Source of the DNA: Mailhella sp.
GTDB lineage: Bacteria; Desulfobacterota; Desulfovibrionia; Desulfovibrionales; Desulfovibrionaceae
Assembly: GCA_017411945.1 (NCBI GenBank)
Contig: JAFQPD010000101.1
Location: 1 to 6,354 of the forward strand
Reading direction: 5' to 3'
DNA length: 6,354 nucleotides
Shown here: positions 1 through 6,112 of the stretch, one piece after another
How positions within the stretch are numbered: position 1 is the stretch's first letter
Layout: the number at the start of each line of letters is the position of its first letter
Position numbers and translations under genes: made by a program
Notes under the pieces: generated by a model
The model's database searches: none
Told to the model about the DNA's origin: nothing
Seen by the model: only the letters and a program-made list of their open reading frames with translations

Positions 1-16
1 AAGAGGAAGCAGCACC

Positions 17-394
17 ATGAGGCATAGCAACTCTGGTAAGAAACTGAGCAGAAATCCTTCTCATCGTAAGGCTCTGCTCCGCAATATGTCCAAGGCCCTG
101 CTTACGCACGGCCGGATTCGTACCACCGAGGTCAAGGCCAAGGAGCTGCGCGGTGTGGTCGAATCCCTCATCACTCTTGCTCGTCGCAACGATCTCGCTG
201 CTCGCCGTCAGGCTTTCCGCGACCTCGGCGACCATCAGCTCGTGCAGAAGCTGTTCGATGAAATCGCTCCCCGCTTCGCTGGCGTTGCCGGCGGCTACAC
301 CCGCGTGGTGAAGCTGGCCATGCCCCGCGTGGGCGACTGCGCCCCCATGGCTATCATCGAACTGACCAAGCAGGCTGAAGAAGCTCAGGCGTAA
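17..394 (+). CDS. rplQ: 50S ribosomal protein L17
   Basis: The 125-residue product is the large-subunit ribosomal protein L17, which binds 23S rRNA near the peptide exit tunnel. The N-terminus MRHSNSGKKLSRNPSHRKAL and the following stretch LLRNMSKALLTHGRIRTTEVKAKELR are the family signature, and the length is normal (E. coli L17 has 127 residues). The protein is basic, as expected for an rRNA binder. The ATG at 17 is preceded by the Shine-Dalgarno sequence AGAGGA at 2-7, nine bases upstream. In most bacteria rplQ is the last gene of the alpha-operon after rpoA. The window starts too late to show rpoA, but the terminator directly downstream fits a last-gene position. The gene is complete and nothing about it is odd. 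Confidence 0.98.
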   Translation: MRHSNSGKKLSRNPSHRKALLRNMSKALLTHGRIRTTEVKAKELRGVVESLITLARRNDLAARRQAFRDLGDHQLVQKLFDEIAPRFAGVAGGYTRVVKLAMPRVGDCAPMAIIELTKQAEEAQA

Positions 395-411
395 GTCAGC
401 TTTTCGATAGT

Positions 412-446
412 AAAAAAGGAACCGTTCCGGCGGTTCCTTTTTTTTT
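412..446 (+). terminator. Rho-independent terminator of the rplQ operon
   Basis: A perfect 7-bp stem (418-424 with 431-437, GGAACCG/CGGTTCC) closes a 6-base loop and is followed by nine T residues at 438-446. Six A residues at 412-417 can pair with the T run and lengthen the stem, which would also let it work on the opposite strand. It lies 18 bases after the rplQ stop codon and is a textbook intrinsic terminator. Confidence 0.93.
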
Positions 447-473
447 GCGTTTTTTGCTGTTCCGGCCTATAGT
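445..473 (+). promoter_or_regulatory. Candidate promoter of the glucanase-like gene
   Basis: TATAGT at 468-473 matches five of six positions of the -10 consensus. TTGCGT at 445-450 lies exactly 17 bases upstream as a weak -35 (first three positions match). Transcription would start near 480, about 20-30 bases before the next gene. The -35 box overlaps the last bases of the preceding terminator T-run. The call rests only on box matches, spacing and the need for a promoter after a strong terminator. Confidence 0.4.
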
Positions 474-498
474 GTTGCCCATCATAAACCTTTGATGG

Positions 499-2277
499 AT
501 GGACAGCACCTTGAAAAGATTCATTTCTTTTATCACTGTTCTTATTCTTTCCCTTTTGTTCTCTCTGATTGCCGTGGCGGCGGAGACAGGCCCGGCAGAA
601 AGCAATGTCCAGAAGTCTGTGAAGAAAGCTTCTGCGGAAAAGAAGCAGGCCAACGCCAAGCAGGAAGCAAAGGCCGGCAAGGCTACTGTCAAAAACGCTC
701 CAGAGAAGGCTGAAGCTGCCCTGCCCGATGACAGCTATCTCAAGGACAGGGAGCTTCTCGATAAGCTCCAGCGTGATACCTTCCGCTATATGTGGGAGCA
801 TACGTACAAGGAGTCTGGCCTGGCCTACGAGGACAGCCGCAACAAGGCTACCGGTCAGGCGACTACCGGCGGCACCGGTTTCGGCATCGCGGCTATCGTT
901 GCCGCCACGGAACGCGGCTGGGTGACGCGTGAAGCGGCCGTCGCCCGCATCCTCAAGATATCGAAATTCCTGCGAGACAAGACCGACCGCAAGAATCTGC
1001 ATGGCGCATTCCCCCACTGGCTCAATGGGCGCACCGGCAAGACCTTTTCCTTCAGCGAGAAGGACAACGGTGCCGACCTGGTCGAGACGGCCTTCCTCAT
1101 GCAGGGCCTGCTCATCGCCCGATCCTATTTCAATGGAGAAGAGCCGCGCGAAGCCGAACTGCGCGCCATCATCACCGAACTCTGGCATGACGTTGACTGG
1201 CACTGGTTCAGCCGCGGTGAGAACAACGGCCTGTTCTGGCACTGGAGCCCTGAGCATGGCTTCGGCATGGACATGAAGATATCCGGCTTCAACGAAGCCA
1301 TGGTGGTCTATGTCCTGGCCCTGGGCTCTCCTACCTATCCGATCTCCCGCGATACCGCCAAGTTCTGGTACTCCACGGATGAATACCAGCCTAAGACTGG
1401 CAACGGATACACTGTCGAGGCGGCCAATGCCTACGCGGGATGCATGTTCCTTTCCCACTATTCCTTCATCGGTCTCGATCCGCGCCGCATGGCCGACTCC
1501 TTCGTCAAGAAGGGCTACATGGTGCGCAACACGACCCATGCGCTCATGAATCGAGCCTACTGTCTGGAATCCGCGCCTGCTGAACATCAATTCAGCGAAG
1601 GCTTCTGGGGGCTCACGGCCTGCGATATAAAGGGCGGCTATCGCTACCAGTCGGCGTACAACGAAGTTGGCACGGTGGCTCCTACGGCAGCCTTGGCGTC
1701 CATGCCCTATGTGCCGGAATACGCCATGCGTGTGCTCTGGAACATCCATGACAACTACGGGAAGAAGATGTGGGGCAAGTACGGTCCGTACGATGCCTTC
1801 AGCCTCAAGGACAACTGGTTTGATAACAGCTACTTGGCCATCGATCAGCTTGCCATCCCTTGCATGGTGGAGAATTATCGGAGCGGCCTTCTCTGGTCTC
1901 TGTTCATGAACATCCCCGAAGTCAGGCTTGGCCTTGGCCGCATGGGAGTTCAGCCGCTTGCCCCGGCCAACGGCTTCCCCCAGGTCGTTGTTCCTCTGAA
2001 GATCGTTGATGATGGCTATGCTCCTGACGCGCTCGATCTGCGTCGCCATCCGGACACCGGACTATACACGGTCCCTTTCAGCTGTGAGAAAGACGGCATA
2101 GTGACGTTCATTCTCGCCGATGCCGCAGGAAAGGTGCTGAAGCGTTTCACCCGCGAAGGCCGTAAGGGGGACAATGTGCTAGAGTTCGGGCAGTTCCTGC
2201 CAAAGAGCAATGACGTATTCCAGCTGACCATGCGCACGGGCGAATTCTCAGCCCGGTTGCCCATCCGGCTGCATTAA
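499..2277 (+). CDS. Secreted glucoamylase-like glycoside hydrolase (GH144-type / COG5368)
   Basis: This 592-residue protein resembles the glucoamylase-like family (Pfam Glycoamylase, COG5368). Characterised GH144 members of that family act on beta-1,2-glucans. Residues 1-28 form a signal peptide: basic KR, a hydrophobic run at 9-25 and an AVAA cleavage region. A Lys/Ala-rich spacer covers 30-75. The catalytic region spans about 78-478 and includes TGGTGFGIAAIVAATERGW (123-141), PHWLNGRTGK (172-181), DNGADLVETAFLMQG (189-203) and SGFNEAMVVYVLALGSPTYP (262-281). These match the conserved blocks of an alpha/alpha-barrel fold. D193, E196 and E266 are acidic residues in conserved blocks and are candidate catalytic residues by inference. 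Residues 490-592 probably form a C-terminal beta domain. The ATG at 499 has no clear ribosome site. A TTG at 511 (MKRFISFITV...) sits 7 bases after GGATGGA and gives a more compact signal peptide, so it may be the true start. The export site is likely the periplasm. The substrate is not shown by the sequence. The gene is monocistronic. Confidence 0.88.
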   Translation: MDSTLKRFISFITVLILSLLFSLIAVAAETGPAESNVQKSVKKASAEKKQANAKQEAKAGKATVKNAPEKAEAALPDDSYLKDRELLDKLQRDTFRYMWEHTYKESGLAYEDSRNKATGQATTGGTGFGIAAIVAATERGWVTREAAVARILKISKFLRDKTDRKNLHGAFPHWLNGRTGKTFSFSEKDNGADLVETAFLMQGLLIARSYFNGEEPREAELRAIITELWHDVDWHWFSRGENNGLFWHWSPEHGFGMDMKISGFNEAMVVYVLALGSPTYPISRDTAKFWYSTDEYQPKTGNGYTVEAANAYAGCMFLSHYSFIGLDPRRMADSFVKKGYMVRNTTHALMNRAYCLESAPAEHQFSEGFWGLTACDIKGGYRYQSAYNEVGTVAPTAALASMPYVPEYAMRVLWNIHDNYGKKMWGKYGPYDAFSLKDNWFDNSYLAIDQLAIPCMVENYRSGLLWSLFMNIPEVRLGLGRMGVQPLAPANGFPQVVVPLKIVDDGYAPDALDLRRHPDTGLYTVPFSCEKDGIVTFILADAAGKVLKRFTREGRKGDNVLEFGQFLPKSNDVFQLTMRTGEFSARLPIRLH

Positions 2278-2282
2278 GAAGG

Positions 2283-2311
2283 AAGGCCGCTCCTTGTTTG
2301 GGGCGGCCTTT
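2283..2311 (+). terminator. Terminator after the glucanase-like gene
   Basis: AAGGCCGC (2283-2290) pairs perfectly with GCGGCCTT (2303-2310). The stem extends inwards by a T-G and two C-G pairs to a 6-base loop. It begins 5 bases after the stop codon. The T-run is short (three T), so termination may be partial, but the convergent terminator of the tRNA unit follows at 2355-2384. Confidence 0.7.
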
Positions 2312-2354
2312 GCCGTAGAGGAAGCGGGCTGTTGCAGGCCAGGGGAGTTAAACG

Positions 2355-2384
2355 AAAAAAGGCTTATGATTTCTCATAAGCCTT
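2355..2384 (-). terminator. Rho-independent terminator of the tRNA-Arg unit
   Basis: A perfect 11-bp stem (2374-2384 with 2359-2369; AAGGCTTATGA/TCATAAGCCTT) closes a GAAA tetraloop when read on the minus strand. It is followed by a T-run formed by the A residues at 2355-2360. It lies 12 bases past the encoded CCA end of the second tRNA, so it marks the 3' end of that transcript. Confidence 0.93.
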
Positions 2385-2395
2385 GATCGTCCAAA

Positions 2396-2472
2396 TGGTG
2401 CGCCCGAAGAGATTCGAACTCCTGACCTACAGGTTCGTAGCCTGTTGCTCTATCCAGCTGAGCTACGAGCGC
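2396..2472 (-). tRNA. tRNA-Arg (anticodon ACG), promoter-distal copy
   Basis: The reverse complement folds as a complete 77-base tRNA with an encoded CCA end. The acceptor stem GCGCTCG pairs with CGGGCGC, including one T-G pair. The D arm is GCTC/GAGC. The anticodon stem ACAGG/CCTGT closes the loop CTACGAA, giving anticodon ACG (Arg, with A34 probably modified to inosine to read CGU, CGC and CGA). The variable loop is AGGTC and the T arm is AGGAG-TTCGAAT-CTCTT. The discriminator base is A. It is the second of two identical copies and ends just before a strong terminator. Confidence 0.97.
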
Positions 2473-2498
2473 GTGGAAAATATATGGTGTCGGTAAAG

Positions 2499-2575
2499 TG
2501 GTGCGCCCGAAGAGATTCGAACTCCTGACCTACAGGTTCGTAGCCTGTTGCTCTATCCAGCTGAGCTACGAGCGC
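2499..2575 (-). tRNA. tRNA-Arg (anticodon ACG), promoter-proximal copy
   Basis: This is base-for-base identical over all 77 positions to the copy at 2396-2472, including the encoded CCA, and has the same ACG anticodon in a CTACGAA loop. A 26-base A+T-leaning spacer (2473-2498) separates the copies. No terminator lies between them, so both are probably cut from one precursor by RNase P and 3' nucleases. The spacer sequences are unrelated to the outer flanks, so identity stops sharply at the tRNA ends. Confidence 0.97.
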
Positions 2576-2587
2576 CCGACAGCGGTG

Positions 2588-2616
2588 AACTTAGGCAAAA
2601 GGCGGACGGACGTCAA
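2588..2616 (-). promoter_or_regulatory. Promoter of the tRNA-Arg pair with A-tract upstream element
   Basis: On the minus strand TTGACG (2611-2616) is a near-consensus -35, followed after exactly 17 bases by TAAGTT (2588-2593) as a weak -10. The first tRNA begins 12 bases further on, a normal leader length. Behind the -35 lie two A-tracts (8 A at 2619-2626, 9 A at 2640-2648) whose centres are about 21 bases apart, roughly two helical turns. They look like an UP element and could bend the DNA. Confidence 0.65.
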
Positions 2617-2718
2617 GCTTTTTTTTGTTGAAGACCAAATTTTTTTTTCAGGTGGCCTTCCAAAGCGAGGGGAAGGTGGCGGTTTGAAGCTCTCGGCGGA
2701 GATATTCGCGGCAGAGCC

Positions 2719-2745
2719 TTGACCGGGCAGAAAACGTGACATACT
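2719..2745 (+). promoter_or_regulatory. Weak candidate promoter of the hflK operon
   Basis: TTGACC at 2719-2724 is a good -35, but no good -10 stands at the ideal distance. CATACT at 2740-2745 matches four positions with a short 15-base spacer, and TACTTA at 2742-2747 has the right spacer but a poor match. If used, transcription would start near 2752-2754, only a few bases before the likely ATG at 2757. Treat it as tentative. Confidence 0.25.
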
Positions 2746-2756
2746 TAATTCCTACT

Positions 2757-3914
2757 ATGAATTGGGATTGGGATAAATTACAGGAAAAACGGCAGCAGCA
2801 GCAGAAAAACGGCTGGGGCTCCGTAGGCAAGGGAACCTGGGGAAGGCGCGAGGACGATGAGCCGCGCGCTGATGACCGGGATGATGAAGACAGATTCCAG
2901 CGTCAGGGCGGCGGGCCTTCCGGGCCTAAGCCTTCTTTCAAGCTGCCTAAGATGCCGAAAGTGGAAGGGGGGCCGCGCCTTCGCTGGCTCATCCTTGCCG
3001 CGCTCATCGTCTGGGTGCTTTCCGGCATCTATATAGTCCAGCCCGACGAGTCGGGCGTGGTGCTCCGTTTCGGCCGCTATGTCCGCACCGAAGTGCCCGG
3101 GCCGCATATCCATCTGCCGTACCCCATCGAGCAGGTCTACAAGACCAAAGTCTCTCAGGTCCGTCAGACCACTGTGGGCTATCGCGCTCAGTCGGTGGGC
3201 GGCGTGTTCCAGCAGGGGCGCGTGCAGGATGTGGATGAAGAATCTGCGATGCTCACCGGCGATGAAAACATCATCAACGTGCAGTTCAACATCCAGTACC
3301 ACATCAAGGCCGATGGCGCCGTTGACTACCTTTTCAACGTTATTCGCCCTGATCAGGTGGTGAAGCGTGCCGCCGAAGCCGCCATGCGTGAAGTCATCGG
3401 CAAGAATTCGCTCGATGATGCTCTCACCGGCGGCCGTGTGAAGATCCAGAACGACGTGGCCGAACTTCTGCAGGCCATCCTCGACCGCTATGAAGTGGGC
3501 GTTCAGATCGTTGCCGTGCAGATGCAGGACGTTCAGCCTCCCAAGGAAGTGCGCGATGCCTTCAAGGATGTGGCCAGCGCCCGTGAAGACAAGCAGCGCA
3601 GCATCAACGAAGCCGAAGCCTATCGCCGCGATATCCTGCCTAAGGCGCAGGGCAAGGCTCAGCAGGTCGTCAACGAGGCTGAAGCCTATAAGCAGACCCG
3701 TGTTCGTCAGGCCGAAGGCGAAGCCCAGCGCTTCCTCTCGGTGCTGAAGGAATACGAAAAGGCCGAAGACGTGACCAAGAAGCGTATGCTCTACGAGACG
3801 TTTGAAGATATCCTGAGCAAGCCCGGCATGGAAAAGCTGGTGCTTCCGTCCGATGCCGGCAGCAAGGTCCTGCCTCTGCTTCCGCTCGATTCCTGGAAGG
3901 GAGGGGGCAAGTGA
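2757..3914 (+). CDS. hflK: HflK, SPFH-domain subunit of the FtsH-modulating HflKC complex
   Basis: HflK and HflC form a large membrane assembly that holds and regulates the FtsH protease. From the ATG at 2757 the protein has 385 residues. A charged, Gly/Gln-rich cytoplasmic N-terminus (1-74) is followed by one membrane segment at about 75-93 (LRWLILAALIVWVLSGIYIV). Next comes the SPFH/band-7 domain, with QPDESGVVLRFGRYV (95-109), PGPHIHLPYPIEQV (115-128), EESAMLTGDENIINVQFNIQY (161-181) and QMQDVQPPKEV (255-265). A long Glu/Ala-rich coiled coil (about 270-340) and a C-terminus with KLVLPSDAG complete it. In the E. coli model the SPFH part is periplasmic. The ATG start gives MNWDWDKLQ, which I take as the conserved N-terminus. 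An in-frame GTG at 2736 would add 7 residues, and neither has a clear Shine-Dalgarno site. It overlaps hflC by one base and is clearly translated with it. Confidence 0.95.
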   Translation: MNWDWDKLQEKRQQQQKNGWGSVGKGTWGRREDDEPRADDRDDEDRFQRQGGGPSGPKPSFKLPKMPKVEGGPRLRWLILAALIVWVLSGIYIVQPDESGVVLRFGRYVRTEVPGPHIHLPYPIEQVYKTKVSQVRQTTVGYRAQSVGGVFQQGRVQDVDEESAMLTGDENIINVQFNIQYHIKADGAVDYLFNVIRPDQVVKRAAEAAMREVIGKNSLDDALTGGRVKIQNDVAELLQAILDRYEVGVQIVAVQMQDVQPPKEVRDAFKDVASAREDKQRSINEAEAYRRDILPKAQGKAQQVVNEAEAYKQTRVRQAEGEAQRFLSVLKEYEKAEDVTKKRMLYETFEDILSKPGMEKLVLPSDAGSKVLPLLPLDSWKGGGK

Positions 3915-4765
3915 TGAGAAGCTTCAAGTCCTCCATACTCGTGTTCCTCCTGCTCGGCGTGTTCATCCTGCTCCAGCAGAGCCTGTTCATCGTCCAGCAG
4001 ACCCAGCAGGCCCTCGTCATCCAGCTCGGCCATCCGCTGGACAAGGTCTATCGTCCTGGCCTGCATATGAAGCTGCCCTTCATCCAGAATGTGGTATACT
4101 TCGATGCTCGAATCCTCGATTACGACGCCCGTCCCGCAGAAGCCCTGACCAGCGACCTCAAGTCCATGGTGCTTGACAACTACGCGCGCTGGAAGATCGT
4201 CGATCCTCTGCGCTTCTACCGCACCATGCGCACCGAGGCCAATGCGCAGGCTCGCCTCGATGCCGTCATCTATTCGCAGATCCGTGCCCACATCGGTCGC
4301 CATACGCTCACCGAAGTGGTGAACGATAAGCGTACTGCCATCATGGATTCTGTCACGGAGAAGACTTCCCAGCAGATGAACGAGTTCGGCATCAAGATCG
4401 TGGACGTGCGCATCAAGCGGACCGATCTTCCTGCCGAGAACCAGCGCGCCATTTTCGACCGCATGCGTGCCGAGCGTGAACGTCAGGCAACGCAGTATCG
4501 TTCCGAAGGCTCTGAAGAGTCGACGAAGATCCGCTCCGAAGCCGACAAGGAGCGTGCCCTCATCCTGGCTGAAGCCAATAAGAAGTCGCAGGTCCTGCGC
4601 GGTGAAGGCGATGCCGAAGCCGCTCGCATCTACGCCGAAGCGTTCTCGAAGTCGCCGGAGTTCTTCTCTTTCCAGCGCGGCCTCGAGGCTCTCCGCAAGT
4701 CGCTGGGAGAGAACACCCGTATGGTGCTCACGCCGGACAGCCCGCTCCTCCAGCCCATAAAGTAA
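3914..4765 (+). CDS. hflC: HflC, SPFH-domain partner of HflK
   Basis: HflC is the second subunit of the HflKC membrane assembly that modulates FtsH. The 283-residue product has an N-terminal membrane anchor (residues 8-28, LVFLLLGVFILLQQSLFIV region). Then come the SPFH motifs QQALVIQLGHPL (31-42), PGLHMKLPFIQNV (48-60) and DVRIKRTDLP (164-173). A coiled coil rich in Glu, Arg and Ala (about 182-245) leads to the family C-terminal motif SPEFFSFQRGLEALRKSLG (247-265). The ATG at 3914 overlaps the hflK stop in TGATG and lies 8 bases after GGAGGG (3900-3905). A GTG at 3911 is also in frame but is badly spaced. Length matches the family, but it lacks hfq/hflX neighbours as found in E. coli. A 13-base gap to the next gene suggests transcription continues. 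Confidence 0.95.
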   Translation: MRSFKSSILVFLLLGVFILLQQSLFIVQQTQQALVIQLGHPLDKVYRPGLHMKLPFIQNVVYFDARILDYDARPAEALTSDLKSMVLDNYARWKIVDPLRFYRTMRTEANAQARLDAVIYSQIRAHIGRHTLTEVVNDKRTAIMDSVTEKTSQQMNEFGIKIVDVRIKRTDLPAENQRAIFDRMRAERERQATQYRSEGSEESTKIRSEADKERALILAEANKKSQVLRGEGDAEAARIYAEAFSKSPEFFSFQRGLEALRKSLGENTRMVLTPDSPLLQPIK

Positions 4766-4778
4766 ACAGGAAAGGCGC

Positions 4779-5474
4779 ATGCAGTCGTTCGAAGCCGTTT
4801 ATGCAAGGATGCTTTTTGCCGCGGGCGTACGCACGCAGACAGAGCTGGCCAAGATTCTGGACATGAAGCAGGCCAGCATCTCCGAGGGGAAAAAGCGGGG
4901 GAGCATTCCGGCCGAATGGTGCATGCGCCTTTATGATGCCTGCGGAGTCAACTTCGACTGGCAGCGTTTCGGCATCGGTCCGGTCTATGACGCCGCCAAG
5001 CTCAAGGAGATAGAAGGATTCCGCCGGGGCGAATGGTATGAGCCGCCGCAGGAGGATGTTCCGCTTCAGCTCCATGAGCCCGATACGCCATTTTATCCTT
5101 TTGCCGTCCACGATGAAACGCCGGTCCATTCAGTGGTGCAGATGCCGGACGGCTCGTTCCCTGAAGTGTTGAAGCAGGTCTTTCCGTCGGAGTTTCTTCC
5201 GGCAGGAGCCAAGGTTTTCCGACTTCTCAATGCCGATATGTCTCCTGTCCTGAATAAGGGAGCCATGGTCGCCGTCCTGCAGGGGGCTTCCGCAGTCGAC
5301 GGTGATGTTGTTGCGGTGTTTGAGGGGCGTCAGCTCTGCTTTCGCAGGGCCCATAGGGCGGAAGACGGCTGGACGGTGGAGGCCGCACAGGAACAGGGAG
5401 CACGCTTCATTCCTGACGAGGAGTGGCCCATCTATTATTACGGAAAGGCCGTGTGGGCCTTCCAGCCCCTTTAA
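4779..5474 (+). CDS. CI-like HTH regulator with S24-fold C-terminal domain lacking the cleavage dyad
   Basis: This 231-residue protein joins a phage-CI-type DNA-binding domain (about 3-70) to a LexA/CI-like S24 domain (about 135-228). The helix-turn-helix reads TELAKILDMKQASISEGKKR (21-40), followed by GSIPAEWCMRLYDACGVNFDW. That layout is typical of the many such regulators in Desulfovibrionaceae. In S24 proteins the catalytic Ser sits in a GDSMxP-like motif and the Lys in a later strand. Here the matching segments are NADMSPVL (151-158) and LCFRRAHR (186-193), so Asp153 and Arg189 replace Ser and Lys, while DGDVVAV (174-180) keeps the fold motif. Self-cleavage is therefore unlikely, and the domain probably serves dimerisation or ligand sensing. 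The ATG follows AGGAAAGG at 4767-4774, and the 13-base gap from hflC implies one operon. It may regulate its own operon. The target is unknown. It is a chromosomal regulator, with no phage genes nearby. Confidence 0.85.
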   Translation: MQSFEAVYARMLFAAGVRTQTELAKILDMKQASISEGKKRGSIPAEWCMRLYDACGVNFDWQRFGIGPVYDAAKLKEIEGFRRGEWYEPPQEDVPLQLHEPDTPFYPFAVHDETPVHSVVQMPDGSFPEVLKQVFPSEFLPAGAKVFRLLNADMSPVLNKGAMVAVLQGASAVDGDVVAVFEGRQLCFRRAHRAEDGWTVEAAQEQGARFIPDEEWPIYYYGKAVWAFQPL

Positions 5475-5488
5475 ACAGAGAGGCACGT

Positions 5489-6067
5489 ATGCTGATTTCT
5501 CTGGGACCGCAGGCTTTTCTTTCTCCTGTTCCGGTGATGCTCGTGGGAACGTATGATTCCGAAGGGAGGCCGAACATCATGGCCTCTGCATGGGGTGGGC
5601 TCTGCAGCAGCCAGCCTCCTTGTCTTGCCGTTTCGGTGCGACGTTCCGCCTGGACGTATCGGGCCCTTAAGGAGCGTCAGGCCTTCACGGTGAGCCTTCC
5701 GGCGCGTGAGCAGGCCGGCATGGCGGATTTCATCGGACTGGTATCCGGCAGGGATGAAGATAAGTTTGCCGCTTTAGGTCTGACGGCTGCGGCCGGGGAG
5801 CATGTGGATGCTCCCTATGTTGCCGAGTGCCCTGTCGTACTGGAACTGCTCCTTCGCCACGCGCTGGAACTGGGGTCACATACGCAGTTCGTGGGCGAGA
5901 TCATGGATGTGAAGGTACGAAAGGACTGCCTCACCCCAGACGGCCTTCCTGATCCTGCCCGTGTGGGGGGCCTGCACTATGCTCCCTTGCTCAATGAGTA
6001 TTATGGCACGGGCGATTTCGTAGCCAGAGCGTTCGCCGTAGGCAAAACAGTGAAGCGGCAGAACTGA
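5489..6067 (+). CDS. Flavin reductase family protein, flavoredoxin-like
   Basis: The 192-residue product belongs to the FMN-binding flavin reductase-like family, split-barrel proteins that act as dimers. It resembles Desulfovibrio flavoredoxin (about 190 residues), a soluble electron carrier. Conserved blocks are FLSPVPVMLVGTYDSEGRPN (10-29), IMASAWGGLCSSQPPCLAVSV (30-50), RRSAWTYRALKERQAFTVSLP (51-71) and HTQFVGEIMDVKV (131-143). There is no signal peptide, so it is cytoplasmic. Cys39, Cys45 and Cys114 are present, but no ferredoxin or rubredoxin-type cluster motif is seen. The start is the ATG at 5489, five bases after AGAGAGG (5477-5483). A longer in-frame reading from 5423 overlaps the regulator gene and has no family match in its first 22 residues. 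It lies 14 bases behind the regulator and is the last gene of the hflKC unit. It could instead be a flavin reductase or an FMN-dependent enzyme, since this family is hard to split by sequence alone. Confidence 0.85.
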   Translation: MLISLGPQAFLSPVPVMLVGTYDSEGRPNIMASAWGGLCSSQPPCLAVSVRRSAWTYRALKERQAFTVSLPAREQAGMADFIGLVSGRDEDKFAALGLTAAAGEHVDAPYVAECPVVLELLLRHALELGSHTQFVGEIMDVKVRKDCLTPDGLPDPARVGGLHYAPLLNEYYGTGDFVARAFAVGKTVKRQN

Positions 6068-6092
6068 GCAAATCATCTCAGTCGTCTATAAT
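6064..6092 (+). promoter_or_regulatory. Candidate promoter overlapping the end of the flavoprotein gene
   Basis: A perfect TATAAT box stands at 6087-6092, with CTGAGC at 6064-6069 exactly 17 bases upstream (three of six -35 positions). Transcription would start near 6099, just ahead of the overlapping inverted repeats at 6113-6154. It could feed the downstream stable RNA unit or a short RNA. No convincing gene follows, so this is tentative. Confidence 0.3.
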
Positions 6093-6112
6093 GATGTATG
6101 GGATATTCCGCC

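Noticed and set aside
385..2049. A 554-codon open reading frame on the minus strand across the glucanase-like gene
   Set aside because: It mirrors the codon structure of a well-supported gene on the plus strand, its translation shows no recognisable domain, and it runs through the rplQ terminator. Long antisense frames are common in GC-rich genes.
2651..2680. A CCTTCC/GGAAGG hairpin upstream of hflK as a terminator
   Set aside because: The stem has only 6 pairs and no T-run follows it on either strand; the nearby T-run lies on the wrong side.
3791..4780. A 329-codon open reading frame on the minus strand opposite hflC and the end of hflK
   Set aside because: It is an antisense shadow of two conserved genes, with low-complexity His/Leu/Glu-rich translation and no domain or ribosome site to support it.
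4779..5474. A prophage remnant, suggested by the CI-like repressor
   Set aside because: No integrase, other phage gene or attachment repeat is nearby. The gene is tightly packed in the hflKC operon with matching base composition, and this repressor type is a common chromosomal regulator in the presumed lineage.
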